Origin: Marseilla massiliensis
GTDB lineage: Bacteria > Bacteroidota > Bacteroidia > Bacteroidales > Bacteroidaceae
Assembly (NCBI RefSeq): GCF_016899855.1
Contig: NZ_JACJJG010000001.1
Coordinates: 100,256-164,255 of the forward strand
Reading direction: 5' to 3'
DNA length: 64,000 nt
Positions 51,890-60,078 of this stretch are shown piece by piece. Numbering within the stretch: position 1 is the stretch's first letter; every line of letters begins with the position of its first letter. The notes below the pieces were generated by a model. It did not search any database and had not been told where the DNA came from. It was given only the letters and a program-made list of their open reading frames with translations. Made by a program: the position numbers and the translations under genes.

Positions 51890-54800
51890 ATGAAACAATT
51901 TAAGTTGGTTGACAATATCCTGGGCTGGGTTGCCTTTTTCATCGCGGCCTTCGTATATTGCAGCACCATTGAGCCGACAGCCAGTTTTTGGGACTGTCCA
52001 GAATTCATTACAACAGGTTATAAGTTAGAAATAGGCCATCCGCCAGGAGCCCCGTTCTTCATGCTCACGGCAAACCTTTTCTCGCACTTCGCAAGCGACC
52101 CGACACAGGTTGCCCGAATGGTAAACACCATGAGCGCATTACTGAGCGCGACGTGTATATTGTTCCTCTTCTGGACCATAACACACCTGACGCGCAAACT
52201 GATAATGAAAGACTGGAGCGCGCTCACGACAGGCAAGATGATAGCCATCGAGGCGAGCGGACTGGTAGGAGCATTGATATATACGTTCAGCGACACTTTC
52301 TGGTTCAGCGCCGTCGAGGGCGAAGTATACGCCTATTCTTCAGCGTTTACGGCTGTTGTGTTCTGGCTGATACTCAAATGGGAAGACCATGCTGACGAGC
52401 CGCACAGCGACCGCTGGCTTATATTGATAATGTATATGACAGGACTGAGTATCGGCGTACACCTGCTCAACCTTCTCTGCGTATCGGCCATCGTGCTTGT
52501 GTTCTATTACCGCAAGTTCCCCAACGCCAACCTAAAAGGCTCGCTCATAGCCCTGCTCATATCGTTCGTGCTCATCGCCGCCATACTTTACGGCGTAGTA
52601 CCGGGCATTGTGACTGTAGGCGGATGGTTCGAGCTGTTCTTCGTCAATACGCTCGGATGTCCGTTCAACACAGGAGTCATAATCTACATCATACTGCTCG
52701 TCGCCACTGTGATATGGGCCATCTACGAAAGTTATACAGGCAAGAGCTTCAAACGCAGCAACGTATCTTTCGTACTCTCGGTTGCCATGCTCGGCGTACC
52801 TTTCTACGGATACGGATGGTCAGCATTCTTTATCGGAGTGGTGGTGCTGGCCATACTGTGGTTTGTAGTCAACCGCATGATCGGCACAGGCAAAGCAAGG
52901 CGGGCACTTGTAAGCGCACGCATAAAGAACACTACATTGCTGTGCATGCTTATGCTGATGATTGGCTATTCAAGCTATGCCGTCATCGTAATACGTTCGT
53001 CGGCCAACCCGCCCATGGACCAGAACTCGCCAGAAGATATTTTCACACTCGGCACATACCTTAGCCGCGATCAGTACGGAGACAATCCGCTGGTCTACGG
53101 ACAGGCATACACGTCGCAAGTGAAACTTGACATCGAGGACGGCATGTGCCGCCCACGCATGAAATATGGCGCACCGATATACCAGCGTAAAGAAAAAGCC
53201 TCGCCCGACGAGAAAGACTCTTACTTCATAGTAAGCCGCAAGCGTGACTATGTTTACGCACAAAACATGCTGTTCCCCCGCATGTGGGACGCCGGCCATG
53301 CCGAATCTTATGAGAGCTGGATGGGCGGAGTAAAAGGCACGCAGATTCCTTACGACCGTTGCGGAGAACCTGTAACGGTTAAAATGCCGACAATGCTCGA
53401 GAACCTTAAATTCTTCTTGTCTTACCAGTGCAACTTCATGTACTGGCGCTATTTCATGTGGAACTTTGCCGGACGCCAGAACGACATTCAGGGCAACGGC
53501 GAACCTGAACACGGCAACTGGATTACAGGTATCTCATGGTTTGACAACCTACGACTGGGCGATCAAAGCAAACTGCCAGACGACTTGAAGAACAACAAGG
53601 GACACAACGTGTTCTACGGCCTGCCTCTATTGCTCGGTCTGCTCGGCCTATTCTGGCAAGCTTACCGAGGACAGCGTGGCATACGCCAATTCTGGGTTGT
53701 ATTCTTCCTTTTCTTCATGACCGGTCTCGCCATCGTTCTGTACCTCAACCAGACACCTATGCAACCTCGCGAACGTGACTATGCGTACGCCGGCTCGTTC
53801 TACGCATTCGCCATCTGGTGCGGCATAGGCGTGGCTGCAATAATCGACCTGCTGAAGAGATACGTAAAGATTAACGACACCGTACTTGCAAGCGCAGTCG
53901 CAGTGCTCTGTCTGCTCGTACCCATTCAAATGGCAAGCCAGACATGGGACGACCATGACCGCAGTGGACGCTACGTATGCCGCGACTTCGGACAGAACTA
54001 CCTCATGTCAATGCAGGACAAGGGTAACCCGATAATATTCACCAACGGTGACAACGACACCTTCCCGCTATGGTATAACCAAGATGTTGAAGGCGTAAGG
54101 ACTGATGCGCGAGTATGCAACCTAAGCTATTTAGCGACAGACTGGTATATCGACCAGATGTGCCGCGAGGCATACGACTCTCCCTCTGTTCCGATAACAT
54201 GGCCACGACTTGACTACTGCTCGGGAACCAACGACTATATAGAAGTTGTGCCAGAGGCAAAACAACAGATACTCAATTTCTACAAGACCAACCCCAACGA
54301 GGCCAAAGCTACCTTCGGCGATAATCCGTTTGAGGTGAAGAACATCATGAAACATTGGGTTCGCTCTAAAGATCAAGAATATCATTTCATACCTACGGAC
54401 ACACTCTATATCACCATCGACAAGGAGGCCGTAAAGAAGAGCGGCATGATGATGGCTGCCGACTCAATACCCGACCGCATGGTCATTTCGCTTAAAGGCA
54501 AGAACGCTCTTTACAAGAATGACCTGATGATGCTTGAAATAATCGCACAATGTAACTGGACACGTCCGGTATATGTTGCGTCGACTGTCGGTTCGGATAA
54601 TTACATGAATCTCGGCGACAACTTTGTCCTGGAAGGCCTGGCTAACCGTATTACTCCGTTCACGACCAATGTTGCCGGAGCAAAGAACTTCGACTCAGAA
54701 CGCGTTTACCAGAACATGATGACCCGATTTAAATTCGGCGGAGTAGACAAGAAAGGCATATATCTTGACGAGACGGTAATGCGCATGTGCTATACACACA

Positions 54801-55216
54801 GGCGTCTCTTTGCACAACTTGCACTTACGCTCATTGCCGAACGGAAGAACGACAAGGCTGCAAAAGTTCTCGCTTATGCAGAAAAGGTATTGCCGACGTA
54901 TAACGTGCCGGTCAACTACCTCAGTGGCGGTATTGACATAGCCAAGGCATACGCCTACATCGGCAATAAGGCGAAAGCGGCTGAATATACAAAAGCAGCC
55001 TTTGAAAACGCCCATCAGTACATGATATGGTACAACTCGCTGAAAGGAGGCCGATTCACACAGGCACAACAAGATTGCATGATGCATATTTACGTCATGA
55101 GCATGTGCGTTGACACGGCAGAAATGTTCGACAAGGCACTTGCGAAAAAACTTGAAGCTCAGTTGAATGCCGACGTGTCCGCATTCCACGCCAAAGGTGG
55201 AGTATTACCACAATAA
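51890..55216 (+). CDS. DUF2723 membrane protein (PMT-like glycosyltransferase fold)
   Basis: The 1108-residue protein has a membrane-embedded N-terminal half with the DUF2723 pattern (GWVAFFIAAFVYCSTIEPTASFWDCPEFI, where the Asp corresponds to the acidic residue of PMT-type enzymes, then KLEIGHPPGAPFFML). About 12-15 hydrophobic segments reach residue 690. The rest is extracytoplasmic and ends in TPR-like helices (about 960-1080). Members are widespread in Bacteroidetes and related to TMEM260 O-mannosyltransferase, so protein glycosylation is plausible. Confidence 0.88.
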   Translation: MKQFKLVDNILGWVAFFIAAFVYCSTIEPTASFWDCPEFITTGYKLEIGHPPGAPFFMLTANLFSHFASDPTQVARMVNTMSALLSATCILFLFWTITHLTRKLIMKDWSALTTGKMIAIEASGLVGALIYTFSDTFWFSAVEGEVYAYSSAFTAVVFWLILKWEDHADEPHSDRWLILIMYMTGLSIGVHLLNLLCVSAIVLVFYYRKFPNANLKGSLIALLISFVLIAAILYGVVPGIVTVGGWFELFFVNTLGCPFNTGVIIYIILLVATVIWAIYESYTGKSFKRSNVSFVLSVAMLGVPFYGYGWSAFFIGVVVLAILWFVVNRMIGTGKARRALVSARIKNTTLLCMLMLMIGYSSYAVIVIRSSANPPMDQNSPEDIFTLGTYLSRDQYGDNPLVYGQAYTSQVKLDIEDGMCRPRMKYGAPIYQRKEKASPDEKDSYFIVSRKRDYVYAQNMLFPRMWDAGHAESYESWMGGVKGTQIPYDRCGEPVTVKMPTMLENLKFFLSYQCNFMYWRYFMWNFAGRQNDIQGNGEPEHGNWITGISWFDNLRLGDQSKLPDDLKNNKGHNVFYGLPLLLGLLGLFWQAYRGQRGIRQFWVVFFLFFMTGLAIVLYLNQTPMQPRERDYAYAGSFYAFAIWCGIGVAAIIDLLKRYVKINDTVLASAVAVLCLLVPIQMASQTWDDHDRSGRYVCRDFGQNYLMSMQDKGNPIIFTNGDNDTFPLWYNQDVEGVRTDARVCNLSYLATDWYIDQMCREAYDSPSVPITWPRLDYCSGTNDYIEVVPEAKQQILNFYKTNPNEAKATFGDNPFEVKNIMKHWVRSKDQEYHFIPTDTLYITIDKEAVKKSGMMMAADSIPDRMVISLKGKNALYKNDLMMLEIIAQCNWTRPVYVASTVGSDNYMNLGDNFVLEGLANRITPFTTNVAGAKNFDSERVYQNMMTRFKFGGVDKKGIYLDETVMRMCYTHRRLFAQLALTLIAERKNDKAAKVLAYAEKVLPTYNVPVNYLSGGIDIAKAYAYIGNKAKAAEYTKAAFENAHQYMIWYNSLKGGRFTQAQQDCMMHIYVMSMCVDTAEMFDKALAKKLEAQLNADVSAFHAKGGVLPQ

Positions 55217-55232
55217 GTTTTATAAAGAGTAA

Positions 55233-55271
55233 GGAGGGAAGCCGTATTAATTTAGATACGGCTTCTTTCCT
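55233..55271 (+). terminator. Terminator after the DUF2723 gene
   Basis: GAAGCCGTAT (55238-55247) pairs with ATACGGCTTC (55256-55265), extended by GAGG/CCTC, followed by a T-rich stretch. Confidence 0.8.
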
Positions 55272-55377
55272 CACTCATTTTAATACTTGAACAATAATAA
55301 ACTCTAAGGAAAAGATAATAAGAGGCATTTTCATGCTCCGCGACTTCTTCCTTATATATTATTACCGGAAATAGGAA

Positions 55378-55989
55378 ATGATTATAGAGCAGCCTGCAAA
55401 ATGGCTACGCTGGCTTTACCCGCGGGCAACATGGCGTATGGACAAAACCGAGAAAGCCGTGTATCTGACATTTGACGACGGCCCGATACCAGAATCTACG
55501 CCATTCATTCTTGAAACTCTCGCTGAATATGGCGCCCACGCAACATTCTTCATGGTGGGCGACAATGTACGGAAATATCCGGATTTGTTCAGGCAAATCG
55601 TCGCTGCCGGCCACCAGGTAGGCAATCATACGTTCAACCATTGGGGAGGATTTAAACATACTACAAAAGCATACAGCGAGAACGCAGAAAAGGCTAACCA
55701 ACTTATACATTCGCACTTGTTCCGCCCGCCACACGGATGGATGCGTATTGACCAGTACATTTGGCTCGGCAGGAAATACCGAATCGTAATGTGGGACCTT
55801 GTCACCCGTGACTACAGCAAATGGCTGACGGCCGAAGACGTGCTCAAGAACGTAAAGAGATACACACGTAACGGGTCAATCATAACGTTTCATGATTCGC
55901 TTAAAAGCATAGACAAGCTACGCTACGCCTTGCCGGAAGCACTGAAGTGGATGAAAGAACAAGGGTATGAATTCAAGACTTTCGAGTGA
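55378..55989 (+). CDS. Polysaccharide deacetylase (NodB domain)
   Basis: The 203-residue protein carries the NodB motifs: YLTFDDGPIPE (metal-binding Asp pair), GNHTFNHWG (histidine triad), FRPPHGW and ITFHDS. It removes acetyl groups from amino sugars of cell-wall or surface polymers. No signal peptide is seen, though the first 20 residues are amphipathic. Its end overlaps queG by 23 bases. Confidence 0.88.
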   Translation: MIIEQPAKWLRWLYPRATWRMDKTEKAVYLTFDDGPIPESTPFILETLAEYGAHATFFMVGDNVRKYPDLFRQIVAAGHQVGNHTFNHWGGFKHTTKAYSENAEKANQLIHSHLFRPPHGWMRIDQYIWLGRKYRIVMWDLVTRDYSKWLTAEDVLKNVKRYTRNGSIITFHDSLKSIDKLRYALPEALKWMKEQGYEFKTFE

Positions 55990-56881
55990 ACAGATAAAGG
56001 CCGAGGCAAATGCTCTCGGCTTTTCTACTTGCGGAGTGGCAAAGGCCGAACCGGTTGACAGCTTAAACGGTGATGTATTCCGCCGGTGGCTTGACTCCAA
56101 GGGCTATGCCGATATGGATTATATGGCGCACAACGTAGATAAACGTCTTGATCCACGGATACTAATGCCTGGCGTAAAAAGCATAGTATGCGTGGCACTA
56201 AACTACGCGCCAGCAACAAGAATGCCGCAAGGAGAACTGCAAATCGCGGCATATGCTCTAGGCTTGGACTACCATGACATCGTAAAAAAGCGCTTGCATA
56301 CCCTCGCTTCACGCCTCGGTGTCACCACATATCGCGCTTTCTGCGACACGGCGCCCGTGCTCGAACGGTATTGGGCCGAGCGTGCCGGATTGGGCTGGAT
56401 TGGGCGCAACCATCAACTTATAATTCCTAAAGCCGGCAGCATGTTCTTCCTCGGTGAGCTCTTCCTCGATATAGAACTCGAATATGACCATCCGGTAAAA
56501 TCACGCTGCGGCACATGCCACGCCTGCATTGACGCCTGCCCCACAGGCGCATTACGCCGCGACGGAATGTTTTGTTCATCACGCTGCCTGTCATACCAGA
56601 CAATAGAAAACCGCGGCGAGATTCCACCAGACATTTCAGCATGCATGGGAGACATGATGTACGGATGTGACCGTTGTCAAAATGCCTGTCCATGGAACAG
56701 ATTTGCAGCCCCGAACAATACACCCCAGCTGCAACCCAAAAACGAATTGCTCGGCATGACACGTACCGACTGGAAAAACCTGACAATAGAACAATACCGA
56801 AAACTGTTCAAAGGTAGTGCCGTGAAAAGGGCTAAATATGAAGGACTCATAAGGAACATCAAGTGTATAATTAAGAATTAA
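55967..56881 (+). CDS. queG: Epoxyqueuosine reductase
   Basis: The 304-residue enzyme carries out the last step of queuosine synthesis in tRNA. Two 4Fe-4S motifs are visible (CGTCHACIDACPTGAL and CDRCQNACPWN with nearby CSSRC). The cobalamin-binding N-terminal region includes YAPATRMPQGELQIAAYALGLDYH. The last codons (KCIIKN) are made of the AT-rich repeat that begins at 56868, so the repeat has been absorbed into the gene end. Confidence 0.92.
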   Translation: MNSRLSSEQIKAEANALGFSTCGVAKAEPVDSLNGDVFRRWLDSKGYADMDYMAHNVDKRLDPRILMPGVKSIVCVALNYAPATRMPQGELQIAAYALGLDYHDIVKKRLHTLASRLGVTTYRAFCDTAPVLERYWAERAGLGWIGRNHQLIIPKAGSMFFLGELFLDIELEYDHPVKSRCGTCHACIDACPTGALRRDGMFCSSRCLSYQTIENRGEIPPDISACMGDMMYGCDRCQNACPWNRFAAPNNTPQLQPKNELLGMTRTDWKNLTIEQYRKLFKGSAVKRAKYEGLIRNIKCIIKN

Positions 56882-56983
56882 GAGTTAAGAATTAAGAAAA
56901 AATGCCTTGCAAATAAATAATATAACGTAACTTTGCCAACAAAACATACTTTCTTAATTCTTAACTCTTAATTCATAATTAGA
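56868..56983. repeat. AT-rich inverted repeat pair, copy 2, enclosing a promoter
   Basis: TTAAGAATTAAGAGTTAAG-type sequence at 56868-56900 recurs inverted at 56952-56982. Between them lies TAACTTTG (56928-56935), with CTTG 18 bp upstream, a good Bacteroidetes promoter for the gene at 56984. Confidence 0.75.
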
Positions 56984-57490
56984 ATGATAGGAAAAGACAT
57001 TGCCATAGCCGCGCTTGTAAGGGCTTTCTTCAAATACTATGTCACAGGAATACTTGAGACACAGACGGATATTGACATACAGGAGCGTTTCGAGCCTAAA
57101 AACATCAAGCATGTGATGCTTAACCATTACGAACATATATCCCAACATTTCAATCAAGAAGCATTTTATGCAATATCCCGCATGAACTACGAGGCTGACG
57201 AAGTAGAACTGTTAATCAAGGATTTCATAACTCCCGAGACTACAGACATGGATCTCGTACGCTTTGCGTGCCGCACCGACGAACTATATAATGTAATGGT
57301 TGAGGAATACAAACGTAACTTCACCAATCTGCTTGCAGGCTGCATCGAGACACAAGAAGACCACGTAAAGTCTTATACCCGTGCACCGTCACTCGGAGAA
57401 ATAGACATCGACAAAGCCGAAAGCATTATCAACCGCATGGCAACAAGAGCTTACGAATTGGGTAAGGAAGAGTTAAAAGTTAAGAATTAA
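56984..57490 (+). CDS. Unknown 168-residue helical protein
   Basis: Not recognised. The protein is mainly helical (DIQERFEPKNIKHVMLNHYEHISQHFNQEAFYAISRM) and acidic. Its last residues (KEELKVKN) are encoded by the next AT-rich repeat. The promoter lies inside the preceding inverted repeat pair. Confidence 0.7.
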   Translation: MIGKDIAIAALVRAFFKYYVTGILETQTDIDIQERFEPKNIKHVMLNHYEHISQHFNQEAFYAISRMNYEADEVELLIKDFITPETTDMDLVRFACRTDELYNVMVEEYKRNFTNLLAGCIETQEDHVKSYTRAPSLGEIDIDKAESIINRMATRAYELGKEELKVKN

Positions 57491-57557
57491 GAGTTAAGAA
57501 TTAAGAGAAATAGACCTATTGCATATTTTCTTAATTCTTAACTCTTAATTCTTAATT
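57482..57557. repeat. AT-rich inverted repeat pair, copy 3
   Basis: The two arms (57482-57508 and 57530-57557) flank about 20 bp, between the ends of converging genes. As a hairpin it could act as terminator for both. Confidence 0.7.
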
Positions 57558-57875
57558 TTAAAGTACCACCGCCGTTCCGCTGCATGTCACCATCAGCATA
57601 GAACCGCCCTGCCCTACCGTCTCATAGTCAAGGTCAATGCCCACAACGGCATTGGCTCCAAGTTCTGCAGCACGTTCTTCCATCTCGCGCATGGCAGACT
57701 CTTTCGCGTCACGCAACACTTTCTCGTATGTACCGCTACGACCGCCGAAAAAGTCACGCAATCCCGCCATAAAATCCTTCAGCACGTTAGCGCCGACAAT
57801 AGTCTCTCCCGTCACCACGCCCTTGTATTCAAGAATGCGGCGCCCATCAATAGTTGGTGTTGTTGATAATAGCAT
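57558..57875 (-). CDS. YbjQ-family (heavy-metal-binding domain) protein
   Basis: The 105 residues match Ybj[29 protein letters not shown], then the long helix and [20 protein letters not shown], and [12 protein letters not shown] at the end. Family members form pentamers; function is not established. It precedes the AT-rich HNH island in the same direction. Confidence 0.9.
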   Translation of the reverse strand: MLLSTTPTIDGRRILEYKGVVTGETIVGANVLKDFMAGLRDFFGGRSGTYEKVLRDAKESAMREMEERAAELGANAVVGIDLDYETVGQGGSMLMVTCSGTAVVL

Positions 57876-57903
57876 GTTTAATTAGATTAAGTTAAACTAA
57901 ATA

Positions 57904-58641
57904 TTACTCAATAAAACAATTCTCATTATGATATTTTAAATACTTCTTGTGTGAACTTTCAATATTTATTAAACGTAATCTTGTATTTAATCTTAAAATT
58001 TGAATATCAGACTTTGATATAAGTCTCGAAAAAACAGCATTACCATTTAAATCAAAAGTCATGTAACCTAAATCAAACAACTTATCATAATTTGGTAAAA
58101 GCAAAAGGCCGTTATAAACGTCCAGTCTTTCTTCATTATCCGAATCACGCCATGGTTTTATATGCGAAGCGACCAATATACTAATAAATCGACATGAAGA
58201 TACGGCACATCCGTGCCAATAATCTATCAAACGTTTACGAAACTCACCTTGCCCAATTCTCGATAAAACAATGGCTTCTTTTTCCGTTTTAAGTAAATCT
58301 GTATTATTTTTAATTGCATTAATTTCCGCTAGTACACTATCTTCATATTTTTTACAATAATCTGATTTTAAAAAAGCTAAAAACTTGTTTAATCCTGCAC
58401 GAAAATCACCCATTGCATGTTTCGTTGAATACTTTTCACGCTTTAAACGAGAAACTTCCTCAAGATTCATTATTTCATCTATTAACTCAGATGTCATATC
58501 TGAATCTAATTTGTATCCACATACATCAGTGAGATATTTTAGCCTAGAAATATAATCACAACTGGTTTTCTTTGCTAAACCACCTTCTGTTATCATATAA
58601 TGATAAAAAAGCGATTGTAATGAATCAAAATCACGAACCAT
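57904..58641 (-). CDS. HNH endonuclease
   Basis: The 245-residue protein has a C-terminal HNH_2-type nuclease (ILVASHIKPWRDSDNEERLDVYNGLLLLPNYDKLFDLGY), preceded by a helical N-terminal part. The usual second histidine position reads NYD. The gene is markedly AT-rich next to its GC-richer neighbours, a sign of recent transfer. It is 3 bp downstream of a 50-residue ORF and follows a Vsr gene, so it looks like part of a restriction-related island. Confidence 0.82.
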   Translation of the reverse strand: MVRDFDSLQSLFYHYMITEGGLAKKTSCDYISRLKYLTDVCGYKLDSDMTSELIDEIMNLEEVSRLKREKYSTKHAMGDFRAGLNKFLAFLKSDYCKKYEDSVLAEINAIKNNTDLLKTEKEAIVLSRIGQGEFRKRLIDYWHGCAVSSCRFISILVASHIKPWRDSDNEERLDVYNGLLLLPNYDKLFDLGYMTFDLNGNAVFSRLISKSDIQILRLNTRLRLINIESSHKKYLKYHNENCFIE

Positions 58642-58644
58642 AAT

Positions 58645-58797
58645 CTAATGTTTATCCAATTCATCCATTGCCTCACATAATAAACGTAAAACTACATCAT
58701 ATTCTTGAAGCAAATCATCATCACAAACTGAATCATATTCATCATTAATCAATGAATATGCAGAACTCAATGCTTCATATATTTTTCTTTCATTCAT
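58645..58797 (-). CDS. Small acidic protein of the HNH/Vsr island, 50 residues
   Basis: The product (MNERKIYEALSSAYSLINDEYDSVCDDDLLQEYDVV..., ending EAMDELDKH) is highly acidic and helical. Its stop lies 3 bp before the HNH start, so the two are translated together. It could be a nuclease inhibitor or DNA mimic; this is inference from charge and position. Confidence 0.5.
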   Translation of the reverse strand: MNERKIYEALSSAYSLINDEYDSVCDDDLLQEYDVVLRLLCEAMDELDKH

Positions 58798-58955
58798 AAC
58801 TACGCGAATTTACTATAATTTTTAAACAAACTAGCATAAATTGTAAAAAACATATTTTATTTACACAAATAGAATCAACATATATGCATGATTCCTATTT
58901 ATCAACATTTAGTCTTACAAAAAACATAGGATACATAAATATTTGCCTAAACTTT

Positions 58956-59447
58956 TTAATGGATGTCCGGTTCCGCCGCCATGCCGTAATTATCATCTTC
59001 TATCGGTTTATAATGCACTGTGTGATCTTCAAGGTATATATGGTTAAGTGTAAATTCAAGAGACTTGAGTGTTGACTCACGCCTTGCGGATGACAATTCG
59101 CATTCCCATACGGTAATGCAGTGCCAGCCCATATCGGCCAATTTACGTTGTTCTTCCTTGTCACGTTGTTTGTTACGATTTATCTTTTCAGTCCAAAACT
59201 CCTGTCTCGTTTTAGGCAAATGGCCTTTCTGGCAGTCATGCCCGTGCCAAAAGCAGCCGTTCACGAATATGCAGGTTCGATATTTACGGAGCACGATGTC
59301 GGGATGTCCCGGCAGGCGTGGATGGTTTATCCGATACCTGAAACCATGCGCAAACAAGTATTTGCGTACAATCATCTCAGGCTTGGTATTCCTTGAACGG
59401 ATAGCCGACATAATCTTACTACGCTTCTCTTTTGAGATTTTCTCCAT
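58956..59447 (-). CDS. vsr: Very short patch repair endonuclease
   Basis: The 163-residue enzyme nicks 5' of T:G mismatches formed by deamination of 5-methylcytosine. Diagnostic segments are IMSAIRSRNTKPEMIVRKYLF, LPGHPDIVLRKY with the catalytic Asp, and IFVNGCFWHGHDC with the metal and catalytic histidines. No cytosine methyltransferase gene lies in the window. It starts the leftward island with the 50-residue ORF and the HNH gene. Confidence 0.93.
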   Translation of the reverse strand: MEKISKEKRSKIMSAIRSRNTKPEMIVRKYLFAHGFRYRINHPRLPGHPDIVLRKYRTCIFVNGCFWHGHDCQKGHLPKTRQEFWTEKINRNKQRDKEEQRKLADMGWHCITVWECELSSARRESTLKSLEFTLNHIYLEDHTVHYKPIEDDNYGMAAEPDIH

Positions 59448-59503
59448 TCCCGAAAATATTTAAACAACACAACACGCAACACCGCTAAAATCTGAGTTCA
59501 TTT

Positions 59504-59710
59504 TTACCTACGTCGCTTTTTACTCCTGAATAGATTGATAATTACCGCTATCGCAAATAGAGGGATAAGCAGCAACGACCACCATCTCAGCACCGATATG
59601 ACATAAAGTAAACAAAGGATAAATATTACAACCCAAATCATGAATGCAAATATAAGCATTACTATGATTATAGTCAGCCAAAGGCACGGCGTTTTTAATT
59701 TTGCATTCAT
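59504..59710 (-). CDS. Small two-helix membrane protein
   Basis: From the ATG at 59710 (a GTG four codons earlier is possible) the product is 68 residues with two hydrophobic stretches (WLTIIIVMLIFAFMIWVV and WWSLLLIPLFAIAVIIN) and a basic end (RSKKRRR). No family is recognised. Confidence 0.5.
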   Translation of the reverse strand: MNAKLKTPCLWLTIIIVMLIFAFMIWVVIFILCLLYVISVLRWWSLLLIPLFAIAVIINLFRSKKRRR

Positions 59711-59754
59711 ATATTTTAACACTACAGCAACGCCAAAGCGATTTCTGAAAAGCC

Positions 59755-59812
59755 ACCTTTTAGGAGGTAAAACGTGGTCTTTTACAACATGAAAGACCGT
59801 TAATCATAAGAC
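59755..59812. repeat. GC-rich palindromic intergenic repeat, copy 5 (degenerate)
   Basis: Contains AAGCCACCTTTTAGGAGG, ACGTGGTCTTTTACAACATG and AAAGACCGTTAAT, a decayed form of the repeat at 38289. Confidence 0.45.
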
Positions 59813-59907
59813 AAAGAAGGGGCGTTTTACTGATTGACAATTGACTTGAGTTTCTCTGTCATCCGTCAGTTATGCACTTATCTTATTCATTTTCAGGATT
59901 TTATCGG

Positions 59908-60077
59908 CTGACAGTAATTTACGGCATTACCGTCAGCCCGTGTCAGGCTATGCGTCAGCATGGCTATATCAAGACTCATCGCTGACACTGCCCGACACTT
60001 TAGCGGAGATATCTGTCAGCCTGTAAATGATTTATTTTCAGTATGATACGGACGCAACTGACGGCTGACAGATATGC
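59908..60077 (-). other. Cluster of GTCAGC/GCTGAC hairpins after the VapE-like gene
   Basis: Three nested inverted repeats share the same word: GGCTGAC/GTCAGCC (59908-59940, extended by GTAAT/ATTAC), GTCAGC/GCTGAC (59956-59988), and ATATCTGTCAGCC (60011-60023) with GGCTGACAGATAT (60065-60077), perfect 13 bp. Further GTCAG copies flank them. No gene is present in 59813-60078. Confidence 0.55.
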
Positions 60078-60078
60078 T

